A stretch of DNA of 64,000 nucleotides from contig NC_084850.1 of the NCBI RefSeq assembly GCF_033115175.1, positions 105,569,939-105,633,938 on the forward strand, in the 5' to 3' direction. This document shows, one piece after another, positions 53,353 to 63,119 of this stretch (its first letter is position 1; each line of letters opens with the position of its first letter). Source of the stretch: Lepus europaeus (taxonomy: Eukaryota; Chordata; Mammalia; Lagomorpha; Leporidae). The notes under the pieces are model-generated. The model had not been told where the DNA came from, did no database searches, and saw only the letters and a program-made list of their open reading frames with translations. Both the position numbers and the translations under genes were made by a program.

Positions 53353-53697
53353 CCTGGGCAATTTCTCACAGCAGATGTTAGAAGGGGAGTTTGTGTTTAT
53401 AAGTTAAGTGGATAATGTATAATTTCAAAGGGTGTCATGGTACCACCCTCCCCATGCCCCAGTGGAGGATGCACTCTTACAAGTGACTTCTGTAGCCAGT
53501 TGCTTCCTGGATGCTTGACTGCTGATTGATTTGTGGGACAAATTAAGCCATTGTAAGCCATTGTATAGATACCTCTTTACTGACTCCTACTCCTTCCACA
53601 GAGCTTGGCAAGGCAAGAGGAGATACTGATGTTAGAGGGCTATGTCCAGCCATTAAGTTTTGGGGTAAATTACTGTTCAATCATAGGTAGCTATTTC

Positions 53698-54858
53698 CTT
53701 GATCCCTCATGATGAGTGGGCTAAGGATGAGGGGCTCTTCTATATGAATATTCATGGAAAGCAGTCTTTTATTTCCTTCCAAAGGTCTGACTTTATATTG
53801 TGGCATACAGAGAGCAAGGAAACCAGTCATTTGGAGAGAATTAAGAGATCAACATTTCTAGATATTGTGGAAAGATTTATAGGAAAGCTTGTATTTTAAT
53901 TTCTCTAATTTTCATAAGGCTTTGCCATCTTTGTGTTATTGAAAAAAAGCTTGGAATAATTTGCTTTGCCCTTTGTGTGTTTGAATGATGAGTGATATCT
54001 CCAAGGGAGTCAATGCTTCATTAGAGGTGAAAACCTGGTACAGATTTAGTACTTTATTACTGCTCTTCAAATTTATATTTAACCTAAAATTATATTTGAT
54101 ATACCAACATCCAAACTCCTCTCTTCTTTCACATGGAAAAATATGTTTACTTAATTTAATATTAGGCTTCAGCCAAACTTCAAGGTACCTCAGTGATTCA
54201 ATACTTACAGCAGAACTGTGATGGGTAGTGCTGCAGGCACAGTGGTTATACAATTAAGTAAATGCACTTCTTGTTACCATGGCCTGTCTCCCCTGTGGTC
54301 TTACCAAAGTCATAGTTACTACTGGTGGACTTGATATTAGTTCCACCATGTTATAAGGAAGAAATATTTCAGCTTTCAGTAATTCTATCACATTCCTACT
54401 TTTCCATCAAAGATTAGCTGAAATTTTTGAGGGATGAGTATATGACTTGATTCTCTAGACCAATGCACCCACATAAAAAACACAGACAGGCTTTAGGACC
54501 AGACATGACTCAGTGCTGTACATAATGTCCTTGAGTGTCTGTATCCTCATCTCTAAAGTGAACACACTGACTTCAGTTGCATAGTGTTCTTGTAGGAACT
54601 TAGTGAAATAATGGGCACTAAGAATCTGTCACACCATTTCCCTTTCTACCTTTATTCATCATTGTACACCATCACTTATACCTCCCACCCAAACGTATTT
54701 CATCAAATTCCATTGTGCCTATTGTGAATATCTCAGTGAATATCTACTGAGTTCATTATCTTCCTATAAGTATCAGTAACACTTTGGAGTTCTATAAACT
54801 GTGGCACAAATACCTGTTATTTACTACCCAAGCTATTGTGTGTGTGTGTGTACTTATA
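53698..54858. other. No gene seen; possible MIR
   Basis: About 1.15 kb. 'gtatcctcatctctaaagtg' and 'cttgtaggaacttagtgaaataatggg' near 54,540-54,615 resemble a MIR. The rest is unassigned; frames at 53936-54253 and 53985-54221 have no recognisable domain. Confidence 0.45.
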
Positions 54859-55430
54859 TGAGGGTACTTCAAAAAGTTTATAGGAAAATGAAATTAAGGG
54901 CTGGCATTGTGGCATAGCAGGTTAAGTCACTGCATGTAATGTCAATATCCCATAAAGGTACTGGTTGGAGTCCCAACTGCCCCACTTCCCATCCAGCTCC
55001 CTGCTAATGTGCCTGGAAAAGCAGTGGAAAATGGCCCAAGTGCTTGGTCCCCTGCACTCATGTGGGAGACCCAGAAGAAGCCCCGAGCTCCTAACTTAAG
55101 CCTGGCACAGGCCCGGCCATTGCAGCCATTTGGGGAGTGAACCAGTGGATGGAAGATCGATCTCTCTCTCTCTCTCTGTCTAACTCTGCTTTTCAAATAA
55201 ATAAAAATAAATCTTTAAAAAAATTTAAGAAGGAAAAGGAAATTAAAAGCTGAGTTTATTTTGATGCAAAAGGTTTTTGAAATCCATGTTTAGTTTTTCA
55301 TAATATACATTTTTTCTGTGAACTTTTTGAAAAAGAGCATTCCATACCTGTATTTCAAAATTTTTTGCACTGTAATAAATTTATCTTTTAATTCCATTTT
55401 CTACATACCTTTTGAAGTACCCTTGTACTA
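54859..55430. mobile_element. MITE plus a second partial MITE, split by a SINE
   Basis: The first copy starts 'gagggtacttcaaaaagtttatagg', is interrupted by the SINE at 54898-55230, and continues with 'gagtttattttgatgcaaaag' to 'tgtgaactttttgaaaaag'. A second right half follows: 'tctttt-aattccattttc' to 'ccttttgaagtacccttgta'. Confidence 0.72.
54898..55230 (+). mobile_element. C-repeat SINE, type A, inside a MITE
   Basis: Head 'gggctggcattgtggcatagc' to 'aaataaatctttaaaaaa'. TSD AGGAAAATGAAATTAA (54882-54897) and AGGAAAAGGAAATTAA (55231-55246), duplicated from the MITE. Confidence 0.95.
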
Positions 55431-55714
55431 TCTGATATATCCTTACCAATACAAATCAGTTCAGACAGAGTCATGGGAGTAGAGATAATTCTTTTCTTTA
55501 AAATTATTGCTTGCCTTTCCTCTCCCCTAGTTATTCAGCTTATCTTTTAGAAACACATTTTCTTAGAATATTCATGAGTTCTTTGCTGTTGTTAATTGAA
55601 TATCATTTTTGTGTTAACTAGAAACAGTGGTTTCAGTGAGCTTGTATGCAAATCTGGTTCATTATTCTTTAAACAAATTTTTGTGTCTGCATTTCATGTT
55701 TTTTTCTTTCAACC

Positions 55715-55860
55715 AGTAGGTCTCAAACTTGACATCAGAACCCTGTAGGACCTTGACATCGGAACCTTATAAAAGCAGATTCCTAGGCTCTGTGTCCTCC
55801 CAATTGGATTCAGTAGGGCTGCAGTGGGGCTCAGGTATATATACTTTAAGCAATGAAAAA
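55715..55860 (+). mobile_element. MER5-like hAT DNA transposon
   Basis: 'ccagtaggtctcaaacttgacatcagaa', 'agcagattcctaggctctg' and 'gattcagtagggctgcagtggggctc' follow MER5A. A short direct repeat, 'ccttgacatcggaacc' against 'acttgacatcagaacc', lies within. Confidence 0.55.
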
Positions 55861-56235
55861 CGAATCTATGAGATACTGTATTACAAAGTTTGAAGATTAA
55901 AAGCATAAACCTTTATTTTCAAGAATTGAGATTATGATCATTTACAAAGATAATCCAATTTTTAAAAGCTTTACTTAGTAACGACAATACCATTGAACCT
56001 GTTGTTCCCTTCATAATTGAGAGGCTTTTTAGTCTACTTTCTTTCAATCACCCCATATATCTAATCCATGGGAGAGTCTAGTACTTTATCTAAAACATAT
56101 CCTGAATCTGCTTACTTTGACCCTTCTCCATTGGTATGGGCTTTGTCCAGGTATGAACCACTGCAACAGCTTCAAACTGGCTTTCCTGTTCCACCCTTGT
56201 TCTGCTTTAGTGCATCATTCCAAATAGTAGCAAAT
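55861..56235. other. No gene seen; unassigned sequence
   Basis: About 375 bp without a recognised repeat or exon. Confidence 0.4.
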
Positions 56236-56468
56236 AATCTAAGCTGCCACCTGCCATGCTGGCATCCCATATGGGTGCTGGTTTGTGTCCTGGCTGCTCC
56301 TCTTCTGATCCAGCTCCCTGCCAATGTTTTAGGAAAAGCAGCATAAGATGGCCCCAAGTGTTTGGGCCCCTGAGTGAGATCCAGATGAAGCTCCTGGCTC
56401 CTGGCTCCTGGCTTGGCCCAGACCCGGCCATTGTGGCCAGCTAGGGGAGTGTACCCAGCAAATGGAAG

Positions 56469-56520
<52 letters not shown>

Positions 56521-56545
56521 TCCTCTGGAACTCTGACTTTCAAAA
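56236..56545 (+). mobile_element. C-repeat SINE, type A, head lost
   Basis: It starts inside the tRNA-like part ('aagctgccacctgccatgctggcatccc'), then has a normal body, a long (CT)n at 56473-56520 and the end 'ctggaactctgactttcaaaa'. Confidence 0.9.
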
Positions 56546-56583
56546 AAGAAAAGTCTAAGGCAGATCATGAGATCATGTCACTC

Positions 56584-56609
56584 TTTTTTTTTTTTTTAAC
56601 ATGCAGAGT

Positions 56610-56653
<44 letters not shown>

Positions 56654-56940
56654 TCTTCCTTTTCCGTTGGTTCACCCCCTAAGTGGCCACTACGGCTGGC
56701 GCGCTGCGGCCGGCGCACTGTGTCGATCTGAAGCCAGGAGCCAGGTGCTTCCTCCTGGTCTCCTATGCGGGTGCAGGGCCCAAGGACTTGGGCCATCCTC
56801 CACTGCCTTCCCGGGCCACAGCAGAGAGCTGGACTGGAAGAGGAGCAACCAGGACAGAATCCGGCGCCCCGACCGGGACTAGAACCTGGGGTGCCGGCGC
56901 CGCAGGTGGAGGATTAGCCTAGTAAGCCGTGGCGCCGGCC
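56584..56940 (-). mobile_element. C-repeat SINE, type B, with TSD
   Basis: T-run, 'aacatgcagagttagacag', GC-rich 'ggcgcgctgcggccggcgc', end 'gtggcgccggcc'. TSD TCATGTCACTC (56573-56583) and TCATGTCGCTC (56941-56951). Confidence 0.95.
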
Positions 56941-57077
56941 TCATGTCGCTCCTTAACTTAAAGCTTTTCTGTGACTCTCTCTCTCCCTGGAACAAAACCC
57001 AGGCTCCTTTTTATGACCTAGAAGGCCCATATCACTTGGTTCCTGCTTATCACTTCAACCCAATCTTTGACCACTTC

Positions 57078-57490
57078 CCTCTTGCTCAATTTATTGGTTA
57101 GCTTTTGTTACTACAACACAATACATGAGGAAACTAACTTGGTGTGCGGAGATTTATTTAAGTTATGGTTTTGGAGGTTCAAATCCAAGATTAGGCTGTC
57201 CCATTGGTCTGTCGTTTGTGATGGTGGCAGTTGACAGTGGCAAGAAGGAGCACGGGGTAAGTCAGGAAGCAAAGAGAGAGGTTGGGTCCAACTTGGCTTT
57301 TATAACCAGCTCTCTTGTGAGAGCTACCTTCTTAGGTCACACATCCAGTGAGCTTAGGACCTCCCCCAAGGCCCAATTCTAAATGCCATAATTGGATTAA
57401 GTTTCTACCCTTTCCATACCATTAATTTGTGACTTTAGGATTTGAAGTCTTGCAGGAATTTGGGAGCCAAATCATGTTCAAACCATAGCA
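57078..57490 (-). mobile_element. MaLR LTR (MST/MLT1-like)
   Basis: On the minus strand it begins TGCTATGGTTTGAACATG and contains 'aattgggccttgggggaggtcc', 'gagctggttataaaagcc', an AATAAA in 'cttaaataaatctcc' and an end near 'acaaaagctaacc'. A solo LTR, inserted into the L2. Confidence 0.72.
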
Positions 57491-57660
57491 CTCTGTGTAC
57501 TTCAACTTCACTAGTTTTTACTTCTTCCAACATAATATATGTAGCTTTCTACCCCAGGGATTTACATTAACTGCTTCTTTTGCCTGTGAAGTGTTTCTTT
57601 TTCAATCCTTGTGGGGCTGGTTCCCTCCTCCTTTAGGTCTCAGCTCAAATGTCATCTTCC

Positions 57661-57989
57661 CGGCCGGCGCCGTGGCTTAACAGGCTAATCCTCCGCCTCG
57701 CGGCGCCGGCACACCAGATTCTAGTCCCGGTTGGGGCGCCAGATTCTATCCCGGTTGCCCCTCTTCCAGGACAGCTCTCTGCTGTGGCCCGGGAAGGCAG
57801 TGGAGGATGGCCCAAGTCCTTGGGCCCTGCACCCGCATGGGAGACCAGGAGGAAGCACCTGGCTCCTGGCTTCGGATCAGCGCGATGCGCCGGCCGCAGC
57901 GGCCATTGGAGGGTGAACCAATGGCAAAAAGGAAGACCTTTCTCTCTGTCTCTCTCACTATCCACTCTGCCTGTCAAAAAAAAAAAAAA
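57661..57989 (+). mobile_element. C-repeat SINE, type B, with TSD
   Basis: Head 'cggccggcgccgtggcttaac' to 'ctgtcaaaaaaaaaaaaa'. Perfect TSD GTCATCTTCC at 57651-57660 and 57990-57999, from the L2. One of the cleanest type B copies. Confidence 0.97.
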
Positions 57990-58270
57990 GTCATCTTCCC
58001 AGTGAAGCCTTCCCCACCAACCTTTTCCAAGGTAGAGTTCCCCTTCATTCCGTTGAATTTCCTATCTCAGCATAGAGTCCTGCATAGAGTCAGCAACAAC
58101 TTATAATGATTTTATTGATGTCCGTGTTTAATGGATTTACCTTTCTCTCCTCTGCAAGTATTAAAGCTCCATACAGGCAGGATGTTTGTCTCATTCCTCA
58201 TTATATTTCCAGTGCTCTTTGCATCTTACAGTGAATGATACAAAACATTAGTTTGCCTTATAGCCCTTCT

Positions 58271-59115
58271 ACCTCCCATTCAACATATCATTGTATTATC
58301 TTCTCTCCACCTTTATCTGTTGGACAAGGAATGATAATAAAGTTTTTGATAGACTGTTAATTGATTTGGCCTGAGATACTTAACTTTCTTAGTTAAAAAG
58401 CTTTCATTGAGTCACCTGGACAACTTAGTAATTCAGCTTGCAAATAAACAAAGCTTAATCAAGAGGCTTTAAAACTCCTTTAAACATCAAGAAAAGCTTC
58501 AGAATATATTGAGGAAGGGAAGCAAGAGAATGTTAACTTAAATCTATCTCAAACTTAAGGCAGGAACCCTACAAAGCAGAGAGGGTAAATAATATGCAAG
58601 GAAGTACTAGCGGAAATGTCATCCAGCACTGAGTAAAATATCCACCAAGGTTTTTTACAGAGAACCTCTAGTTGTATTGTCATTCTGAATCCACAGCTGG
58701 AGTGCCTCACTGCAGAGGTGTCAGGCATGTTTCTAAGCACCCCTAGGTCTGTCTAAGCAAACACTCTGGCCATCAAAACAGACTGACAAGGTGGATCAAT
58801 GGAGGATTCTCTACCTACAACTTAAACTGGCATCATTTCTCCCATGGGCCAGTGGAATAGCAGAGATTTTTTGAAAGGAGCATTTGTAAGAGGAGGGAAA
58901 GTGCTAACAGTCTGTCTGGTGGGGAAGGTTTCCTGATAGCCATAGTCCTCCTGAAGCCCTCTGGATGGACTCCAGAAAGCAGTTACTACTGGGGTGGAAG
59001 TGAGACGGGTAGGCAGTGATAGGAGCCCCTCATTTCCTTCCATCATTTACTCAGCTCTGTTTCTAGAAATAGTCTTCCTCTTTATCAAAGGAGTCTGTAT
59101 TGGCAAGCTCCTTTA
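58271..59115. other. No gene seen; unassigned sequence
   Basis: About 845 bp without a recognised repeat or exon. Confidence 0.45.
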
Positions 59116-59331
59116 TATGAGGGCACTTCCTAAAATTCACAGAAAATGGAATTTACAGATAATGTTATTTTGGTTAAAAATTTTGAAACTCAAGCATATG
59201 AGGAGTCTCCAAAAATTCATGGAAAATGCATATTATGAAAGAAAAACTATGAATGGATTTCAAAAATTTTTGGTGCTACAAAAAGTTAATCTTTTAATTC
59301 TATTTTCATGAACTTTTGGAAGTATCCACAT
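59116..59331. mobile_element. Two adjacent TA-flanked MITEs, one partial
   Basis: A left half, 'atgagggcacttcctaaaattc' to 'ttttgaaactcaagcatatg', abuts a full copy: 'aggagtctccaaaaattcatggaaaatgc' to 'catgaacttttggaagtatcc'. Confidence 0.7.
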
Positions 59332-59469
59332 ATTTTTCTTAACTGATTGTAGAAATCTGTACTGCTGACAGAGCAAGGATATAGCCAGCAGTTGGAGGCC
59401 AATCATGACCTTGTAGAGCACAGTGTTGGAAATCCAGTAGGCTTTTCTGGTTGGTAAATTTATTATTTG

Positions 59470-59640
59470 CAAATAATTTTTGATTTACAAAAGAATTATA
59501 AAGGCAATACAAGAGAGTTCCTGTACACCCTTCACCTAGCTACCTTAATGTTAACATCTTACACAATGATGGTACATTTATCAAAACAAAAAAGTCAACA
59601 TTAATACTATTTATTAAGCCACAGATTTTATTAGGATTTC
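59470..59640 (-). mobile_element. Ancient L1M 3' end
   Basis: 'cctgtacacccttcacctagctacc' and 'ttaacatcttacacaatgatggtacatttatcaaaac' are the reverse of the L1M 3' UTR, the same part as at 4,336-4,500. Confidence 0.6.
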
Positions 59641-60285
59641 AACAGTTTTCACATATTTTATTAGGTTTTTGCTGGTTGTGATTTTCTAATAGAAATACTT
59701 GCAAGCCAAAAGTTAAAAGGAAGCACCTGTGCCTTAAGAGCGGCAGTGAGTCCCAGGTGTCAGCAGTCAGCCGAGCAGACAGGAAGTCAGTGCACATAAA
59801 GAGAGTAGCCAGGAATTCATTTCTGAACCTCACCAAGGTAGTAGCTCTCTCTTGCTTTGGACTTTGGGCTAGGTGCGGTACAATAGTTCTTTCTCTGGTG
59901 AACTTTTTTCTGTTTGTTGATTTTCTTCTATGAATTCCTGGTCTTTGGAAGTTGACAGTTCAGATGAATAACAGGTTTTTTTTGTTTTGTTTTGTTTTGT
60001 TTTTGACGGTGAGTTAGAGCAGAGGGCCAGTTTTACTTTGTTCTCAGTCAAGATGGATCTTGGAAATTTTGAAGTGTAGTCAATGTATGGAATTGTAGCA
60101 AATAATGAAGTACTAGAATGATTTGGTAGAGATAAAACAATCCAGAGCTTTTGATTTTTCTATTAGATTAATTTTTGGCATTCAAATCTGGTGTCATTCA
60201 ATTCTAAAAAGAAATCTCTGCCTGATTAATTCAACTACTTGGGCCAGATGAAAAAGTAGACATTAAAATTTCTTTTGTGACACCT
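59641..60285. other. No gene seen; unassigned sequence
   Basis: About 645 bp. A (TTTTG)n stretch lies near 59,973-60,004. No exon recognised. Confidence 0.45.
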
Positions 60286-60286
60286 T

Positions 60287-60783
60287 TGTTTTTAACTTTT
60301 ATTTAATAAATACAAACTTCCAAAATACAGCTTTTGGATTACAGTGGCTTCGCCCCACCCAATAACTTCCCTCCCACCTGCAACCCTCCCATCTCCTGCT
60401 CCCTCTCCCATCCCATTCACATCAAGATTCATTTTCAATTATCTTTATATACAGATCAATTTAGTATATATTAAGTAAAGACTTCAACAGTTTGCACCCA
60501 CACAGAAACACAAAGTGTAAAGTACTGTTTGAGTACTAGTTATAGCATTAATTCACAGTGAACAACACATTAAGGACAGAGATCCTACATGGGGAGTAAG
60601 TGCACAGTGACTCCTGTTGTGGACTTAACAATCGACACTCTTGTTTATGGCGTCAGTAATCACCCGAGGCTCTTGTCATGAGTTGCCAAGGCTATGGAAG
60701 CCTTTTGAGTACACCAACTCCAATCTTATTTGACAAGGTCATAGTCAAAGTGGAAGTTCTCTCCTCCTTTCAGAGAAAGATAC
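60287..60783 (-). mobile_element. Rabbit-type L1 3' end
   Basis: Reversed tail 'tttttaacttttatttaataaatac', 'ttcaattatctttatatac', 'cccgaggctcttgtcatgag' and 'cctcctttcagagaaag'; it parallels the L1 end at 40,217-40,770. L1 sequence stops where the LTR begins. Confidence 0.93.
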
Positions 60784-61196
60784 TGTTGTGCCCAGATCGT
60801 CAGATCCCAGAATGCCACCAGAGACTTGAACACACCGAAATCCAAGAGCAAGGTTTATTTCGGAAGTACAAGCTGCAGCAGGCAGCCCGTCTGCTCAATT
60901 GTGCAGCAGAGGGCAGAGGAAGGCCCCAAGCCATGCTTGGGAGCCTCTTTTAAAGCCGGGTTACGTCATCGAGGGGTGTGGGGTAACAGTGGATTGGCTG
61001 GGGTCACCTCTGGTACTTCCTGATTGAACGTGGTTGTTGCTGATTGGGTCAGACCCAGGGGATTTCCTTATATGGTGAATGCTAGCAAGCTGTTCTAACT
61101 TTCAGTTTCCCCAGAGTGAGGCTGCTTTTATGGGAAGTCGGGCCCGCCTCTCCGAATGGAGGCACTTTTTCGAAACATAGTTACTCTGGCCCTTCA
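60784..61196 (-). mobile_element. Solo LTR of an endogenous retrovirus (ERV1/gamma-like)
   Basis: 413 bp; on the minus strand it starts TGAAGGGCCAGAGT and ends GGGCACAACA, with the TG...CA termini of an LTR. A 4-bp TSD, ATAC, lies at 60780-60783 and 61197-61200, as usual for gammaretrovirus-like elements. Reading along the minus strand: two CCAAT boxes, a TTTAAAAG TATA-like box (about 60,957-60,950), AATAAA at 60859-60854 and a short U5. No gag, pol or env sequence flanks it, so recombination between two LTRs probably removed the body. Confidence 0.88.
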
Positions 61197-61200
61197 ATAC

Positions 61201-62487
61201 TTTTTTGTTGTTGTTGTTGTTCTTTTTGAGACTATCACTATATGGAGATTTGAGACATCATTCTTTGGTTCTCCTTTTAGTTCACATGTCAACTCTTTTA
61301 AATACAACTAACATTGATCAACATTGATCACTGGAGCTATGAGTTTAATCAAGAGAATTCTTCAGAAAATATTCGAACAACTTCTAAAAGTGCATTGCTC
61401 TGCAGCTCACAAAGCTTTCCCACTCTTGTTCTCATTTTGGCTTTTGAAATTTCAGTGAGATCTTTATTCCATGACTCAAATAAATGAAGTTGGATATGTA
61501 GTTATCCAAGGACACAGTAAGTGTCCAAGTTGGGATGAGACTCTAGGTTTTTAGAACTTTTTATTAGCTAAGAAAATGTTTGATCTTTGCTCAAAACTAG
61601 CCTAAGGCACAGGACTGCCCTCCATGCTCCGGGCACTCTCCTTGCACTTGCTGATCCCTAACAGAGAGGGCCTCACATTTCAACAAATCAAAAGTCGGTG
61701 ACTCTCAAATGCAACTTTGGCTCCGAAGTCAGTCGGCCAAAATCTAATATGGGGCTTTCTTTGTTTAATGAAATCATAAGGTGGGCAGTAACAAAGATTC
61801 TCAAACTGTCGGCTTGGGGTTAACTATTTTAAAAACAAAACTTCTGTTTTCATTGGAAATGGTTTTGCTTCTGTAGAATAACTAGAAAATGCAGTTCTGT
61901 TCCATCTTGACTTAACCACCCTTTTCTAGGCTCTTTCTCAACCAGTTGCCTTGGTAACCTCTCCCCAGTCTAACTTTTGTTCCCATGTGAATTTGCCTTT
62001 CTAATATGGCTAGGATTCAAGAGAAAGCTTTTTTCCTGGGTTTTCTCATGGTTGCAAAGCACTAATGATCTCAATTTCTCCTGTTCCTGGTACTATCAGT
62101 ACTCCTTAGATATAATGAGAATTCAACAAAGACATAATCTGATGAAAGCACTTAGCAGGCAAATAATGAATAGTGGAAAGATCCTGTTTGGATATGCTAT
62201 AAGAAAGAGTAATTTAGATTAAGGTGAAAATCTGCCTTACTGTTTATCTGTTTCTGTTATACCAACTAAATAAAGCCAGCTGCAAACAATCAGGGAAGAA
62301 TGACTCTTCAGGTCTTTGCAGCTGTGAAGGGTCACAAGCATCTGAGTAACAACTTCTTTCTTAAGTTTCTTAAGACTTTAAGTCTGGGTTGTAACCCGAT
62401 AAAGATCTTCAGGATTCAAATGAGCTGACCTCTAGAGGGTCGGCTTCACACCTGGCATAGGGTACTTATGAAAAGCTGCCCGGCATG
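61201..62487. other. No gene seen; possible MIR
   Basis: About 1.3 kb. It begins with a (TTG)n-rich stretch. 'gtagttatccaaggacacagtaagtg' near 61,499-61,525 resembles a MIR core. The rest is unassigned. Confidence 0.45.
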
Positions 62488-62796
62488 ATTGTTTTTTAAA
62501 CATTTGTTTATTTGAAAGGCAGAGTTAGGGAGGAAAAGGGAGAGACAGGGAGAGAATTTCCATCTACTATTTCACTGAGCAAATGGCTGTCATGGCTGAG
62601 GCTGGGCCAGGCTGAATCCAGGAATCTGGAACTCTATCCAGGTCTTCCATGTGGGTGGCTGGGTCCCAGATATCTGGGTCATCTTCTGCTTTCTCAGGCA
62701 CATTAGCAGGGAGCTGGATCGGAAGAGGGTCAGCAGCCTGTACTTAAACTTGTGGCCATATGGTATGCCAGCATCACAGGCCACAATACTGACCCC
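62488..62796 (-). mobile_element. C-repeat SINE, type A
   Basis: 'acatttgtttatttgaaaggcagagttagg' to 'ccacaatactgacccc'. The head block is shortened. Confidence 0.88.
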
Positions 62797-62807
62797 TAAA
62801 ATTTACC

Positions 62808-63119
62808 TAGTTTTAAAATATTTATGTATTTGAAAGGCAGAGTTACACACAGAGATATTTTACATCTGCTGCTTTACTTCCCAAATGGCTGCAACAGCTG
62901 TGACTGGGCCAGGCTGAAGCCAGGAGCTGGAACTCCATCCAGGTATCCCACATGGATGGCAAGGGCACAGGTTCTTGGGCCATTTTCTACTGCTTTTTCG
63001 CAGGTTCACCAGCAGGGCTCTGGATCAGAAGTGAAGCAACCAGGATGCAAAACTAGTACTCATATAGGATACCAGCACTGCAGGCAGAGGCCTAACCCAC
63101 TGGGCCACAATGTTGGCCC
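62808..63119 (-). mobile_element. C-repeat SINE, type A
   Basis: 'atatttatgtatttgaaaggcagagttacac' to 'gggccacaatgttggcccc'. Same orientation as its left neighbour, with only about 10 bp between. Confidence 0.9.

Larger units (their letters stand above)
51640..53648 (-). pseudogene. H3-3A: H3-3A (histone H3.3) processed pseudogene
   Basis: Minus-strand, intronless copy of the H3-3A mRNA, the replication-independent histone H3.3. The start codon is at 53551-53549 (ATGGCT, followed at once by TAA). Coding homology runs from 'CCAGGAAGCAACTGGCTACA' to a stop at 52828-52826 and includes '[20 protein letters not shown]'. The Ala-x-Gly in place of Val-Met marks H3.3 type. Deletions, frameshifts and stops break the N-terminal half, and a SINE sits in the codons for 'REIAQD'. 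The long 3' UTR is well matched ('GGGGTCAAAAGGTACC', 'TAAGTATATGATTGCAAG', 'GCTATTAAAATACATTAAAC'), which separates H3-3A from H3-3B. TSD GCCATTGAATTTTG (51626-51639) and GCCATTAAGTTTTG (53649-53662). The A-tail is lost. Three SINEs lie inside. Confidence 0.95.
51180..53697 (+). mobile_element. MLT1 LTR split by an H3-3A retrocopy
   Basis: 51180-51639 has 'atgggctggacttagagactcg', 'gatggtgtgtaatttcc', 'cactcaagcagccctatgg', 'gatcctccagtcccagtcaa' and 'tgagtcacagaaactataag'. The MLT1 3' terminus 'aagttttggggtaaattactg' is found 2 kb later, at 53655-53697. The histone retrocopy fills the gap. Confidence 0.88.
56960..58270 (+). mobile_element. L2 LINE 3' half, interrupted twice
   Basis: 'ctgtgactctctctctccctgg', later 'tttaggtctcagctcaaatgtcatcttcc' and after a SINE 'agtgaagccttccccaccaacc', then 'aagctccatacaggcaggatg' and 'tccagtgctctttgcatc': L2 order on the plus strand. 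A MaLR LTR and a type B SINE lie within. Confidence 0.65.
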
